From: Dillenia suffruticosa | Lineage: Eukaryota; Streptophyta; Magnoliopsida; Dilleniales; Dilleniaceae | DNA length: 64,000 bases | NCBI GenBank assembly: GCA_033439265.1 | Contig: JAVTVX010000019.1 | Location: 17,386,039 to 17,450,038 of the forward strand | Direction: 5' to 3' | Shown: in pieces, positions 12,291 through 23,079 of the stretch | How the letters are laid out: each line of letters begins with the position of its first letter | How positions within the stretch are numbered: position 1 is the first letter of the stretch | Translations under genes and position numbers: made by a program | Notes under the pieces: model-generated | What the model was told of the DNA's origin: nothing | Database searches by the model: none | The model's input: the letters and a program-made list of their open reading frames with translations, nothing else

Positions 12291-12356
12291 TTTGGTTTAG
12301 TGGTTTAGGGTTTATGCTTATGCGTGTGCGTGCAGGTGTGTAGAAGTTCGAACCAC
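12291..12356 (+). other. tRNA-like A/B-box module, opposite orientation
   Basis: The plus strand has TGGTTTAGTGG (12293-12303) and AGTTCGAACC (12345-12354) about 42 bases apart, resembling polymerase III A and B boxes. It mirrors the minus-strand module at 11630-11692 across the AT-rich centre of the CACTA-like element. No full tRNA structure was seen. Confidence 0.45.
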
Positions 12357-12399
12357 GATGGAGGCAGGAGGCAAAATGGCATTTTCCAACAATTAAGTA

Positions 12400-12580
12400 A
12401 GGAGAGCGGCTAGAGCAGGGGTGCTGGCTCGGGCGGGCAGGCAACTTGCAGGTTGGTGTTGGCTCGGGTGGGTGGGGGGTGGGCCATCCAGGTACGCGGC
12501 TTCCAGGCTAGTGCTGGCTCGTGGGCAGGGCAGGCACGTGCTGGCTCGGGTGGACAAAGGCCCGTACACGTGCGTTCCCC
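12400..12580. repeat. GC-rich tandem repeat, right arm
   Basis: Four or so degenerate copies of a unit beginning GTGCTGGCTCGGGNGG, separated by 30-50 bp. It is the counterpart of the GC-rich block in the left half of the same element. Confidence 0.7.
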
Positions 12581-13125
12581 GGGTATTTGACGAATTTAGA
12601 ATCAGCGACGGATTCCATATCCGTCGCTAATTCAGCGACGGATTCCATATCCGTCGTTAATTCAGCGACGGATTTTTTTATTCGTCGCTAAATTAGGGAC
12701 GGATAATTTTTCGACGAACTTTTTGTTTTCCTAAATTAGCGACGGATTTTCGCGATAAAAATTATCTGTCGCTAAATTTAGTAACGAATTTTAGATTTTC
12801 ATCTCTAAATTTAACAACGGATTTTTTTATGTCGCTAATTTAACGACGAATAATTTTTCGTCGCTAAATTTTGTGATGAATTTTAGCGACAAAAAATTAT
12901 TTGTCTTCAAATTTAGTGACGGATTTCAGATTTTCGTCGTTAAATTTAGCGATGGATTTCTAATTTTCATCACTAAATTTTTGCGACACGTTATTAGCGA
13001 CGAAAAATTTTTCGTCGCTAAATCCGTCGCAAATGTTTTTAGCGACGAATTTGTTTAAAATTTTCATCGCTAAATTTGTGGTTAAAAGGCTATTTTTTTG
13101 TAATGTATATAGAGGAACATATAAT

Positions 13126-13126
13126 A

Positions 13127-13189
<63 letters not shown>
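13126..13189. repeat. (TA)n(GA)n compound microsatellite
   Basis: TA units followed without a break by about twenty GA units, twenty bases outside the CACTA-like right end. Confidence 0.95.
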
Positions 13190-13192
<3 letters not shown>

Positions 13193-13709
13193 GCTTTGTC
13201 TCAAGTGATAAAAAATACATATTTAAAATATAAAGAGAAATATAAACGAAAAAAGAAAAGAATGATTAAATTTCAGTTACAAAAAGAAAAATTAAAATCC
13301 CTACAAACTGGTTTTTCACGCTATCATGTTTGGTTTAATTGATAAAATTTAACCTATAACTAATGACTGAAAATGATTTATAGCTGATGGCCAATAGTTG
13401 ATAATTGTTATTAATTAATATTAATATTTGGTTGTATAGTTAATATCAGTTATATAATATAACCAAAAATGACAAGTCCATATTAATTAAAACTATTTTA
13501 TTTTTAAAATATTTTTTTCATATTATTACTAGATATTTAAATATAAAATTTATAAATATAATATTAATAATTTTTTGAAATAATTTAATTTAAATACATC
13601 TCATAAATATTCATAACTTTATAAGAAAAGATAATTTTTTCATATTTAATAAAAAATAATTAATCTAAATATATACCAAAACAATAATTTAATACATTTC
13701 TTATTCGTT
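13190..13709. other. AT-rich intergenic stretch
   Basis: No gene. Short arms TTTGGTT and AACCAAAAATG at about 13328 and 13461 could be the ends of a small degraded hairpin element, but I could not prove inverted repeats. Confidence 0.5.
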
Positions 13710-13725
13710 GGGGGGGGGGGGGGGG
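13710..13725. repeat. Homopolymer G16
   Basis: Sixteen G residues in a row, two bases before an LTR-like block begins. Confidence 0.95.
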
Positions 13726-13727
13726 AT

Positions 13728-14213
13728 TGTTGGAGTTTTAAATGATATTGAATAAGAAATTCTTATTTTCTCTCCTACTTTAAATCCGATTAAAGAATCA
13801 CGTTAGAAAACCAAGAGACTTTTGCACATTTTTTAAGTGCTAAAATTTTCTTTGGGTTTGGGCTCCCGAGAGCACCCCACTTTTGGGGAAGGGAGAAGAT
13901 CTAATCAAGTGAATTAACACAATGATTATTTGTATTTTTAATTGATGCAGTGAATTAATTAAAATTAATGCATTAGTTGTATTTGAAAAGATAGAATATC
14001 CAAATGGTTGATTAAATGGTATTTTAATCGCACTTTTTAATAATATAAATAGACATACAGCGCAAACATATAAAATGAATTCGAAATATAAGCTCACACT
14101 CGTATACTTTACTCATTCTTTGTGATTACTCGGCATATAATTTGATTGGTTGGAATTCTTGTAATTGATATATCACTTTACAACGTTCTATTTTGTAAGA
14201 CAATTGCTCAACA
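13728..14213 (+). repeat. Lone LTR-like block
   Basis: Begins TGTTGGAG and ends CTCAACA, giving imperfect inverted TG..CA ends over 486 bp. A TATAAATA box lies at 14044-14051 in the expected distal half. The next bases, TTGGATACCAGAG, resemble a damaged initiator tRNA-Met primer site (TTGGTATCAGAGC). No matching second LTR or coding region was found, so it is a truncated element or solo LTR. Confidence 0.5.
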
Positions 14214-14584
14214 ATGTTGGATACCAGAGTAAAATTACCTTAATGAGACAACGTGAACTCATTGGGTTCGGTTGTAGTTTATCATTTACATCTACACTTG
14301 CATATATCATAATGGGTTTATTAATTTCTACAAATTGTTTTTATAATTTATTATTATTGTATGAATATAGATATATTGCAGATATTTTCTCTCTCATGTC
14401 ACATATATTCCAAATAGAGAAACCCAATAAATGATATTTTCCTAAGATATTTGATATTGATGTAATCATACTGCGCTGGTTGTGGCCATCAATATAACAT
14501 TACTAGCATATAGGATGCTCTCTACCCAGTCAGACACGTATACTGATCTGGCAATGAGTTATGTTCCTTGATGATAGGAAAGCA
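14214..14584 (+). other. Possible internal remnant of the lone LTR element
   Basis: AT-rich sequence after the primer-site-like motif. One short plus-strand frame (14165-14434) spans the LTR border and shows no known domain. Confidence 0.4.
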
Positions 14585-14844
14585 GTGGCATAATAGATTG
14601 AAATAGCCCCCAAATATGAAGGACCATAAATCAAAAATTAAAGAATAGAAAGTACCATGGACAGAGAAATCATAGCTGGAAAAATTATAGATATCACATT
14701 TAGCAGGGCCAAAAGAAAACAGAACCACCAGCTTCGTCCTATGGATGAGAGATATTATGGGTAGAGCAGTTGTAGTCTCATTATCATTTAGCCCTCTTTC
14801 TGGTTGCGACAAAAGCTAAAAGAGAAGGAGAGATAAAAGTTAAA

Positions 14845-14884
<40 letters not shown>

Positions 14885-14990
14885 ATGGACTGTAGGTTTA
14901 ACGGGTCTTGTTTGTTGGCTTAAAGCTAAGAGCATCACGTCCATCTGCGTGAGCAGTTTTGCTTCGGATTCTTCTTAAAGCTAACTCATC
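14585..14990. repeat. Diverged duplicate segment, copy 2
   Basis: Partner of 10055-10400 in the same orientation. A (GA)n run at 14849-14883 has expanded inside it. A 96-residue minus-strand frame at 14522-14812 is not preserved in the other copy and is unlikely to be coding. Confidence 0.6.
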
Positions 14991-15186
14991 ATTTCCGGCT
15001 TTCAGATTAGTTCTGTTGGTCTTGGTGGGTCATGGTTCGGTTCCATTTGTTGATTATAGCAAGACCCTTTTTGAATCATCCTATAACAAAGTCAAACTTT
15101 GAAAAAGAAGGGCCTTTTTTTTAAGGGTGTGGCTCTCAATTTAATGTTTTGCCTATAATGGAACACATTCGAACTCTAGTATATTG

Positions 15187-17568
15187 TGTAACACCGAGAA
15201 AATAACAAAAATAAAAGGAAAGGACAATAAAAAAAAGTCAAATATTATTTTATTCTCTCTTCCTCCTTTACCTTCTCATCTCACTCTCACTCACCCGAGA
15301 ACCCATACACCCCTACCCCTCTCCTACTCTCTCCATCTCGTCTTCTCTAGATATCACTCTCTCTCTACAAAATCAATCATTACCACTCCAAAAATCTTTT
15401 GATTTACACTTTAAAATGCTCAACAAACTCAAGGGTTGACGGTTTGAAAAGAGAGATTTGAAGTTTGAATAGAAAAAAAGTTAGGGTTTTGACAAGAATT
15501 ACTCTTGAATGAAATTTGTGCCTCCTTTAAAAGTAATCTTACTCTTTCAACCTAAATTTATGATTTCGTAGCATGGTTTAATGATATGAACTTATAAGAA
15601 AGGTGAAATGTTAGATAAAGATAAAATCTTTGATTTTTCTGCATAATTGATAGTTTGAGTATGTTGTGATCTTTCCATCACAACTTCCTCTGCGTATAGG
15701 CAAATTAAGTGAGATTTTCTTCTCATAAAACTAGACTTCCATATTTTGAAAATGACATATGATTCAAAACATTTGGATAGGAATAAGATTTTTTATGATT
15801 TTTTCAAAAAAATACGTGGTGCAGAAAAATACCATATTCTACGCTATTTCAACTGCATGTTTTCCTTCAATTTTGAGAGGCCTTTTATGTTGAATTAACC
15901 TGAACTCTAAACATAAAAATTGTAAATCCATATCTTATCTTTAATTTGAGATTTGAATCACTCAAATCAGATATGTGTAATGAAAGTTATGACAAAGTTT
16001 CTGTAACTGTGCAAATGTGAATCGTAGATTTTGGACTATAATATTCATAGATTTAGATACGTTTATATGATTTGAATGTGTTTAGGACATAAACACAAAA
16101 ATTATAGTTTTATATCTAGGTTTTAAGTGAAAATTGGAATTTTCACGATCTGAGAAACATAAATTAAGATTCGGTTATTTTTCTATGATATGTTGTGCCG
16201 TAAAATTTATTGGAAAGTTAGCAATTGTGATATATTGAGAAGAACCAATTTGTTCTAATATTGGTATATGATTTAATGATTAATTTACGATCAATATCTT
16301 AGGTTAAGGCTTTCAAAATCAAAAGAGGGGTTGGATTTTGTTTGATTTGGAATTTGAGAATGATTATCCTCCCAAGAGATGAGTGAACGGACTTTTAAAT
16401 AAGAAAAATGATTTCAAAACTCTTTTATAAATAGTTTTAAATGATTTTATATGATTTTGAACCATATTTATGATTGTAAGATGTCCCGAAATAAGAATTT
16501 GAAATATATATGTATTTATTATATTTATGAATGAATATATTTCATATATTGTTAGATATTTTATTCATGAATGTTGTGAAATTGGTTAGTAAACTTTTTG
16601 ATAAAATCATGACATATTGAATGAAATTGAAATATTTGTAAAATACTGGTGTCTATGTGGTAAATGGTTATAATTATTCTCTCTACGGAGTGACCCAATG
16701 GGGCGCTGTAGTTAAGAGTTAGGGGCAAGAGATGGTAGATGCGGTCTCCTATGTTCCCATCATACTATTCAGTTGTACCATTGGTGAGGTACCAGTCAAC
16801 ACTAAGGAAGGAAATGTAGTGTTGTGAATTGAATGAATTGAAAACCCATTGGCGGGCTTCTACAAGGTTTCGGCCAAATTTTGAGTGGAAGTGGTTTATT
16901 TAGGGAGACCCATGATTTTTGGAAAATATAAAAATTGTGAGTGCATTCTTTTTAATTATCATGATTTTGAAACTATATTATTTGATAAACTATTTGGATT
17001 TTATGATTTGAAATTCTCACACCCATCTCTCGTTTATTGTCACAATTATGTAATTGTACTTTATACTCACTATTCTTACTCTTATTTTGAAGAGAAATCT
17101 TAAATTTGGAGTATTAGCTGATCCTAGTGACTGATTATTGTCGAATCCTAATTTTGTAGAGATTACTACTGTCGGTACTAGTTCTTGATTTGGATAAGTT
17201 TGTTTTGAGAAGATTAGTTGGGTCCATATGGAGGGTTTTCTTTTGAATTGTGAGTAAAACTCCACCTAATCACTCCATTTGAATTTCTAAACTTAAAATT
17301 GTATTTGAATCTTTTATATTTTATATTGTTGAATTTTTTTTTTTTGAAATTGTGAAATTTTATTGGATTCAAAAATGGTCGTGACCATATGCATGCTTTT
17401 GAGACAGGGATGGATGAGTGGGTCCTTTGGATGTTGTTATATTGTTTTGAAACTATGATAGATATCGATGAATGCCTTGCACTATCTCAGTGTACGGGCA
17501 AGGCTTGCCCATATGCCAGGGCGATGTGGCGATTGTCGCGTGTTCGATTCGAGAATCGGGACGCGATA
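15187..17568 (+). repeat. 5' LTR of a Ty3/Gypsy element
   Basis: Starts TGTAACACC, a common plant Gypsy LTR start, and ends near GGGACGCGATA directly before a primer-site-like sequence. Length is about 2.4 kb. The middle (about 16680-16880) carries the GGAGTGACCC, GATGCGGTCTCC and GGTGAGGTACC blocks that I associate with long Gypsy LTRs. No second copy lies in the window, so borders rest on the flanking primer site and the start motif. Confidence 0.7.
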
Positions 17569-17575
17569 ATTTTAT

Positions 17576-17587
17576 TAATATCAGAGT
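17576..17587 (+). other. Degraded primer-binding site of the Gypsy element
   Basis: TAATATCAGAGT against the expected TGGTATCAGAGC. The three differences are two G-to-A and one C-to-T change. Confidence 0.65.
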
Positions 17588-17808
17588 CAAGTTTGATTTT
17601 AAATGTTTTGAAAATTTAAATAAATTTTTCAAAATGTTTCTAAAGGTTTTCAAAGATTTTCAAAATTTTAGATATTCAAAATATTTTCGAATGATTTTTT
17701 TTAAAAGCCCTCTTTTGGGTTCTAAGACATTGACACATCTCTAAAAATAAGTGTCTAGCGTCAACTTAGAGTAGTAAACTAAATATAACTTTTCTCTTGT
17801 AAATTATC

Positions 17809-19763
17809 ATGCTTCTACGTAGAACAATGAGAAATATATATAAGATTCCTCTTCAAGAGTATGAGGATGAGTCGTCTTCACATGCTCTACCATCTTTGGT
17901 GTCTACTACCCCGATTCCTTCAACCAGGATTTCTCCACCGCTACTCGATACTCTCCGACAATGGACCCAGTGGTGGAATACATATGAATTACACCTCCAA
18001 ACACCACCTCAAGTACAAACTTCTCCCCTACCTCTGGATCCAATGGTTCCATTGATCCCTCCTATGGTGCCAGTAGCACCTCTTATTTCGGTAACTACAC
18101 CGTCTACTCGACCACCTATTGAATTGTCTAAATTGTTGAAGAAAGTTAGACAACTTTGATGTGAGACATTCTCGAGTGCTAATGAGCCTTCGGTGGCCAA
18201 GAAATGGATCAAGAGGGTCTGAGAAGTTGTAACGGATATGAGAATTGATAATGAGATGAAGGTTACGGTGGCCGTGAGATTGTTAGACGATGATGCTAGT
18301 ATTTGGTAGGATGGTGTGAAGGTAAGAGCAGTTGCACCCTTTACTTAGAGCGAATTCCTTCGAGAATTCGATGAAATATTTTATATCCAATTTGATCGGG
18401 ATTTAAAAAGAAGAGAATTCCTCCATCTCCGTCAAGGAAGTATGTCGGTAGCGGAATATGAAGCGAAATTTAGAAATATATCCTCATTTGTTCTAGAGAT
18501 AGCAACCTCCGAGGAGTACAGGTGCTTCAAGTTTGAGGACAGCTTGAATCTAAACATTCGAGAGAGGATGTTGGTTATGGAGGATCACACATACCAGAAT
18601 GTGCTACAGTTGACCTTAAGAGCCGTGCAAATAGTGCTTGAAAGAGGTAAGGTTATGGAGTATCATGGGAAGAAGAAGAGGTATGGCAAGTTCATACTAG
18701 GCCAAAGCTACAAGAAGAGCAAAGGCACCGGCTTTTATAGTAGTGGTTCTTTCTCTAGATCGATTGACACTCCTCAAAGCCAATTGTTCATCAAGCCAAA
18801 TGCTTCTAGCACTAGTGTTGGATCGGGAGAAAGCAAAAAGGATCCTTGCACAAATTGTAAGGGACATCACTCGAGTCCATGTGAGGGATCCAAAAGATGC
18901 TACCATTGCGGGAAAGAGGGTCACTTTAAGTACTCTTGCCCTGAGTTGAATGCGGAAGGGCCAAGGAATTGGCAAGATCGGGGTCCTTCTAGTAGCTCTA
19001 AAGGTGGCCCGAATACTACTTTAACACCTCACGCTAGTGCCACTCCAAGAACAAGGACGGGAAGCAACATTGTAGCTAACCATACTCAACATCCCCAAGC
19101 AAGAGCTCAGGCAAGAATTTATATCATGACAAATGAAGAGGCTCAAGTCATTTTGGACATGGTCATAGGTAAAACCTTTGAAAACTTGAATTAGATAATT
19201 TAGAAATGCAATGTAGGTGATATGTGGTTTGATTTGAAGTATGTTGATGATATGATTTTTGTATGATCATTAGTATGTGCATAAGGTTGGATGTAGGGAA
19301 TGTGTTTATAATTACTGACTTGTAAAGTTCCATTAAGTAGGTAATAATTGATGGATGATCACTTTGTATGATCAAAAATCCCCATTGACCTGATTTGTTC
19401 GACTCAATGTGTTGGACTGTATATTTGAATCATGATCTTTGAGCCTAGAACTATCAGTTTTAAGAGTATTATTTGTGCATGAATAGTATGACGTTATGGC
19501 TATATCAATAGTATGGATTTTTAGGATAAGTAAATATACAAAATATTCATGATTGTGTGGTATAATGAAATGTTATGGGGAGTCTTTTATGAATCATGTA
19601 ATTTGTGTATCAAGTAATAATTGTTTTATGATCTATATTAATAGGTATAATGAAAATTTGTTATATTGATGCTCGTGTGTTAATAGATACTGGATCTAAT
19701 AATTCATTTGTGAGTTCAAATTTTGCTCATACTTGTAGGATATGTTTTGAAGCCTTCATCTAG
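17809..19763 (+). pseudogene. Ty3/Gypsy gag and start of protease, interrupted
   Basis: One reading frame runs from the ATG at 17809 (MLLRRTMRN, like the basic start of plant Gypsy gag) to 19168, spoiled by four in-frame stops: TGA at 18157, TGA in RV*EVV, TAG in IW*DGV and TAG in FT*SEF. Residues after the stops match the Gypsy gag core, with LRQGSMSVAEYEAKF and FEDSLNLNIRERM. Near 18898 is a zinc knuckle CYHCGKEGHFKYSC (CX2CX4HX4C). Gag ends at ARIYIMTNEEAQ; the next expected domain, protease with VLIDTGSNNSFVS (catalytic D-T-G), starts only after 19645. The two join in frame if 19169-19644 is removed. Coding stops at TAG 19761-19763, and no reverse transcriptase follows. Confidence 0.85.
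19169..19644 (+). other. Intron-like insertion between gag and protease
   Basis: It begins GT after ATAG and ends AG before GTATAATG. Removing the 476 bp gives an uninterrupted reading VIGIMKICYIDARVLIDTG with the phase preserved. The piece is T-rich with stops in all frames, as expected of a plant intron. The same ATAGGTA string lies at both borders, so an insertion with a 7 bp target duplication is an alternative. Confidence 0.55.
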
Positions 19764-20558
19764 CTAAAGATCGTAAACGTACCTTCCATTCCAATTGCAG
19801 ATCCCAGTTGATTGTAAATGTATCTACCACTCCAATTACAAGTATCACAAATTTAATTTAATTTTTAGAGCCTCTACAATTATGTTGATGCCACACACAA
19901 AGTATATCTTTCAAAATTACATCAAAGTATATAACCACAAATGCGCAAGTTTATTAAGAAACAATCAAGATTAAAAGCACATAAACTACATATAGTTGTA
20001 CCAATTTTCATTCATAATATCTTTTATGTAATTATTCTGTATATCTCACACCTCTACCAACTTTATTGAGTCTGAACCCTTTCCGAACCAGAACATATCC
20101 AGTGATCAATGTTTTGTTTTCACACCACTAATATTCAGAATCATATTTCGACTAATCCGATTCGATCATTTGCGAACTCTATTTAGGAAATGGCTCTCCC
20201 TGTATTATTTTTTCCATTCTTAAATTTTGCCGATGATCAATGTATTGATAATCAAGATAAATCATCTCCGATTACCTACACTAATTATGTAAATGAACAT
20301 ATGACATTTTTCAAAATTGCAAGAGTTGAGAGCAAAGCTTGTCGGATTAGGATGGCTGTCACAGTGATAGAAACAAAAAGAGAAGTTGAACCAAAGGTAC
20401 ACACTCAACGTTGTTAGTGTTGCAAGAAACAATTGTAGACCTCTCAATGCTAAAGATACAATTGGTAATTGCAATAAATAATCAAGAATTGAGTTACTTG
20501 GAAAAAATGGTCACCAGATTTAATCAAAACTCAGATTCTACGATGACTAATTTAGCTA
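19764..20558. other. Intergenic DNA beyond the truncated Gypsy element
   Basis: No gene found. About 20110-20240 resembles the tail of the short dispersed repeat seen at 25478, 40985 and elsewhere. The Gypsy homology ends abruptly at about 19763. Confidence 0.5.
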
Positions 20559-20563
20559 CTCTA

Positions 20564-20889
20564 TGTTGATAAACGAACTTAATAGTCATACAAATAATGC
20601 AAAAATGTATTTAGTATAGAAATATGAATGGTTACTCAATTAAAAATAATACATAAATATAGCATAAATTGAATAATAAAGGAGTAATCAAAAAGTTATT
20701 TCGGTTTTAGAAGGTGATCCTTGAGAAATGGCACATTAATTTCACATTTATAAACGTACTATGTCTTGTACTCCTTTGGGTTTATATAAACCCATGGGAT
20801 TATTTTAAATTACAAGACAAGCAAATTAAGTTTTCTTAGTCTCTCCAAAACACCCGATATCTTTCTTGTCATATTTTTTATCCCTATCA
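20564..20889 (+). repeat. 5' LTR of the 20564-24867 Copia element
   Basis: 326 bp, aligned by eye with 24531-24867 over its full length. A TATATAAACCC promoter-like block near 20783 is also present in the other LTR. Confidence 0.88.
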
Positions 20890-20904
20890 TTGTGGTTCAG
20901 AGCC

Positions 20905-21790
20905 ATGTCAACCAACAGTTTTTCACAACATATTTTTTTTTGTCTTACCAAAATCAATTATGAAAATGAGAGTATACAAATGAAGACATTTGTTGCATCC
21001 TAAGATATTTTGGATATTATAGAAGGTGAGTATGAAAAATCTAAAGAAAGTGCAACTCTCTCTAATCAATAAAGAGACGTATTAAAAGAAAGTAGTTAGA
21101 AAAATAAATAGGATTTGTTTTTCATCTATTAAGCCATTGATGAATTTGATTTTAAGAATATTACAGTAGCAACCTCCTCTAAACAGACTGGAGATATACT
21201 CCAAAATACTCGTAAAATAATTGAAAGGTGAATAAGGTTTCGCCTTCAAACCTTTGCAGAGAGTTTGAAACTTTATAAATGAAAGAGTCTCAATGTGTTT
21301 CAGATTACTTTACAAGAGTTTTGACAATAGTCAATCAATTAAGAAGGTAAGAAAATTGATAACACTAAAGTGGTAGAAAAAATTCTACGTTCTCTAGATA
21401 TCAAATTTGATTATATTATGATGGTTATTGAGGAGTCAAATATCTAGAGACAATTACAATTGATGAACTTATAGATTCCTTACAAGCCTATGAACAAAGG
21501 TTTACAAGAAAAAATAAAGAATCTTGGTGTAAGTTCTTCAGGTCAAGGTTTCACTCAAAGAAGTAAAAGGAAATTCAAGTGGTGACTAAGGCTAAGGTAG
21601 CGATAGAGGAGGTGGCTATGTTTATGGTTATGGACAAGGAGGTTCCTTTAAAGAGGATGCAAGAAGTCAAAATCCAAAAAAAAAAAAAAAAACAAAGAGA
21701 AATATCAAGAAGTCAAAGGTATGATAAATCAAAAATTGGTTACTGTAACTGTAAAAAATTTGGTCATTATTCCTCCAAATGTTGATTTAA
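20905..21790 (+). pseudogene. Copia gag remnant with altered zinc knuckle
   Basis: Broken frames read LTKINYEN at about 20945, a SVSDYFTRV-like block at about 21295, and EKILRSLD...IDELIDSLQAYEQR at 21380-21500, which match Copia gag. Near 21740 the knuckle reads GYCNCKKFGHYSSKC: the first Cys sits one residue late, giving C-X1-C instead of C-X2-C. Many stops are present. Confidence 0.75.
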
Positions 21791-21860
21791 TAGTTCTAAT
21801 CAAGTACAATATAGAGCCAATTATGCAAAAAGCCAAGAAGAAAAGGGAGATTCAATTCTG

Positions 21861-22810
21861 TTGCTAGCATATAAGGAAGATGATATCAGGAAGAAAAATC
21901 TTTGGTACTTGAACATTGAAACAAGCAATCATATATGTGGTCACAAAAACATATTCGTAGAGCTAGATAAATTAGTGAAAGGAGAAATTTCATTTAGTGA
22001 CTTGTTCAAATTATTTGTGAAGGGCAAAGGTAATATTTTTATCCAATTAAAAAATGGTAGTCAACCGTTCATTTCTAATATGCCATAAGTTCTGGGTATG
22101 ACAGGTAGTATATTGAGTTCAGGGCAACTTTTGGAGAAAGGTTTCAATATTCAAATGAAAGTTAGAAGTTTTTATTTAAAAGATGAGAATGGTGTCCATC
22201 TCGCCCATGTCAAAATGAGTAATAATAGGATATTTATGTTGAATATCAATTATGTTTGTGCAAAATGTCTAAGAACTTGTATGGAAAAAATTTCATGGCC
22301 ATGACACCTTCATTTTGGTGGTCTTAACCTAATTTTTAGAAAAAAGAAGGTGAAATGGTAGCCTTACATTAACTGTTATAACCAATTTTGTAAAGAATGT
22401 ATTCTTAATAAACAATCAAGAGAGAGCTTCCACAAAGATGCAACATTTCACACAAGCAAGCCGCTTGATCTAGTCCATACCAACATATGCAGATCAATCT
22501 CATCAACATCTTTTGGAGGTAATCGATATTTTCTAACATTTATTGATGATTATAGCAAGAATTGTTGGGTGTACTTTCTAAAAGAGAAATTTGAAACTTT
22601 TGACATTTTCAAAAAATTCAAGACAATGGTGGAGAATCAAAACGGTTATTACATTAAGGAGTTTCGATCTAACCGAGGAAGCGAGTACACATCCAAAGCT
22701 TTTGAATAATATCGTAAGCAATATGACATCCGACGATTCTTGATTGCTCCATACTCTCTACACCAAAATGGCATGGTAGAAAGAAAACATCGGACCATTC
22801 TTTACTCCAC
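21861..22810 (+). pseudogene. Copia protease to integrase remnant
   Basis: LLLAYKEDD...LWYLNIETSNHICG (about 21861) corresponds to the WYLDSGASNHM protease motif with the catalytic D-S-G changed to N-I-E. It is followed by LKNGSQPFISNMP, the integrase zinc-binding area, LDLVHTNICRSISS, FLTFIDDYSKNCWVYFL and RSNRGSEYTSKAFE, then PYSLHQNGMVERKHRTI at about 22748. Integrase homology stops there and the rest of the domain is missing. Confidence 0.78.
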
Positions 22811-23079
22811 AACAAGCATGGAGCATAACAAAATCAAACGTTTCTCAACACCACCACCAACATCATCAGCAGCATCGCCCTTATCATCGTCATCATCCTC
22901 TTCAACAATTAGCCTAGTGCGAAAGACAACAAGCTTACAAGAACTCTATGAGATGAGATTAATCTCATTTGTCTTCGTGCTAATCAAAAACCAATTTCCT
23001 TTAAAGAAGCAAGAGAAGATTAAAGATTGAGAAATGTTATGGATGAGGAGATCAAGGCTATAGAAAAGACTGACACGTG

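Larger units (their letters stand above)
10925..13105. mobile_element. CACTA-like non-autonomous DNA transposon, symmetric structure
   Basis: Both flanks carry many copies of AGCGACGGA and its complement TCCGTCGCT (about 10950-11110 and 12600-13080), the subterminal repeat type common in plant CACTA (En/Spm) elements. The right end, read on the minus strand from 13105, begins CATTACAAAAAAATAGCC, one base from the usual CACTACAA start. Inside, the order is AT-rich, GC-rich (11440-11578), minus-strand tRNA-like module, AT-rich, plus-strand tRNA-like module, GC-rich (12400-12580). No transposase frame is present. The left terminus and target duplication were not found, so the left border is approximate. 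Confidence 0.6.
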
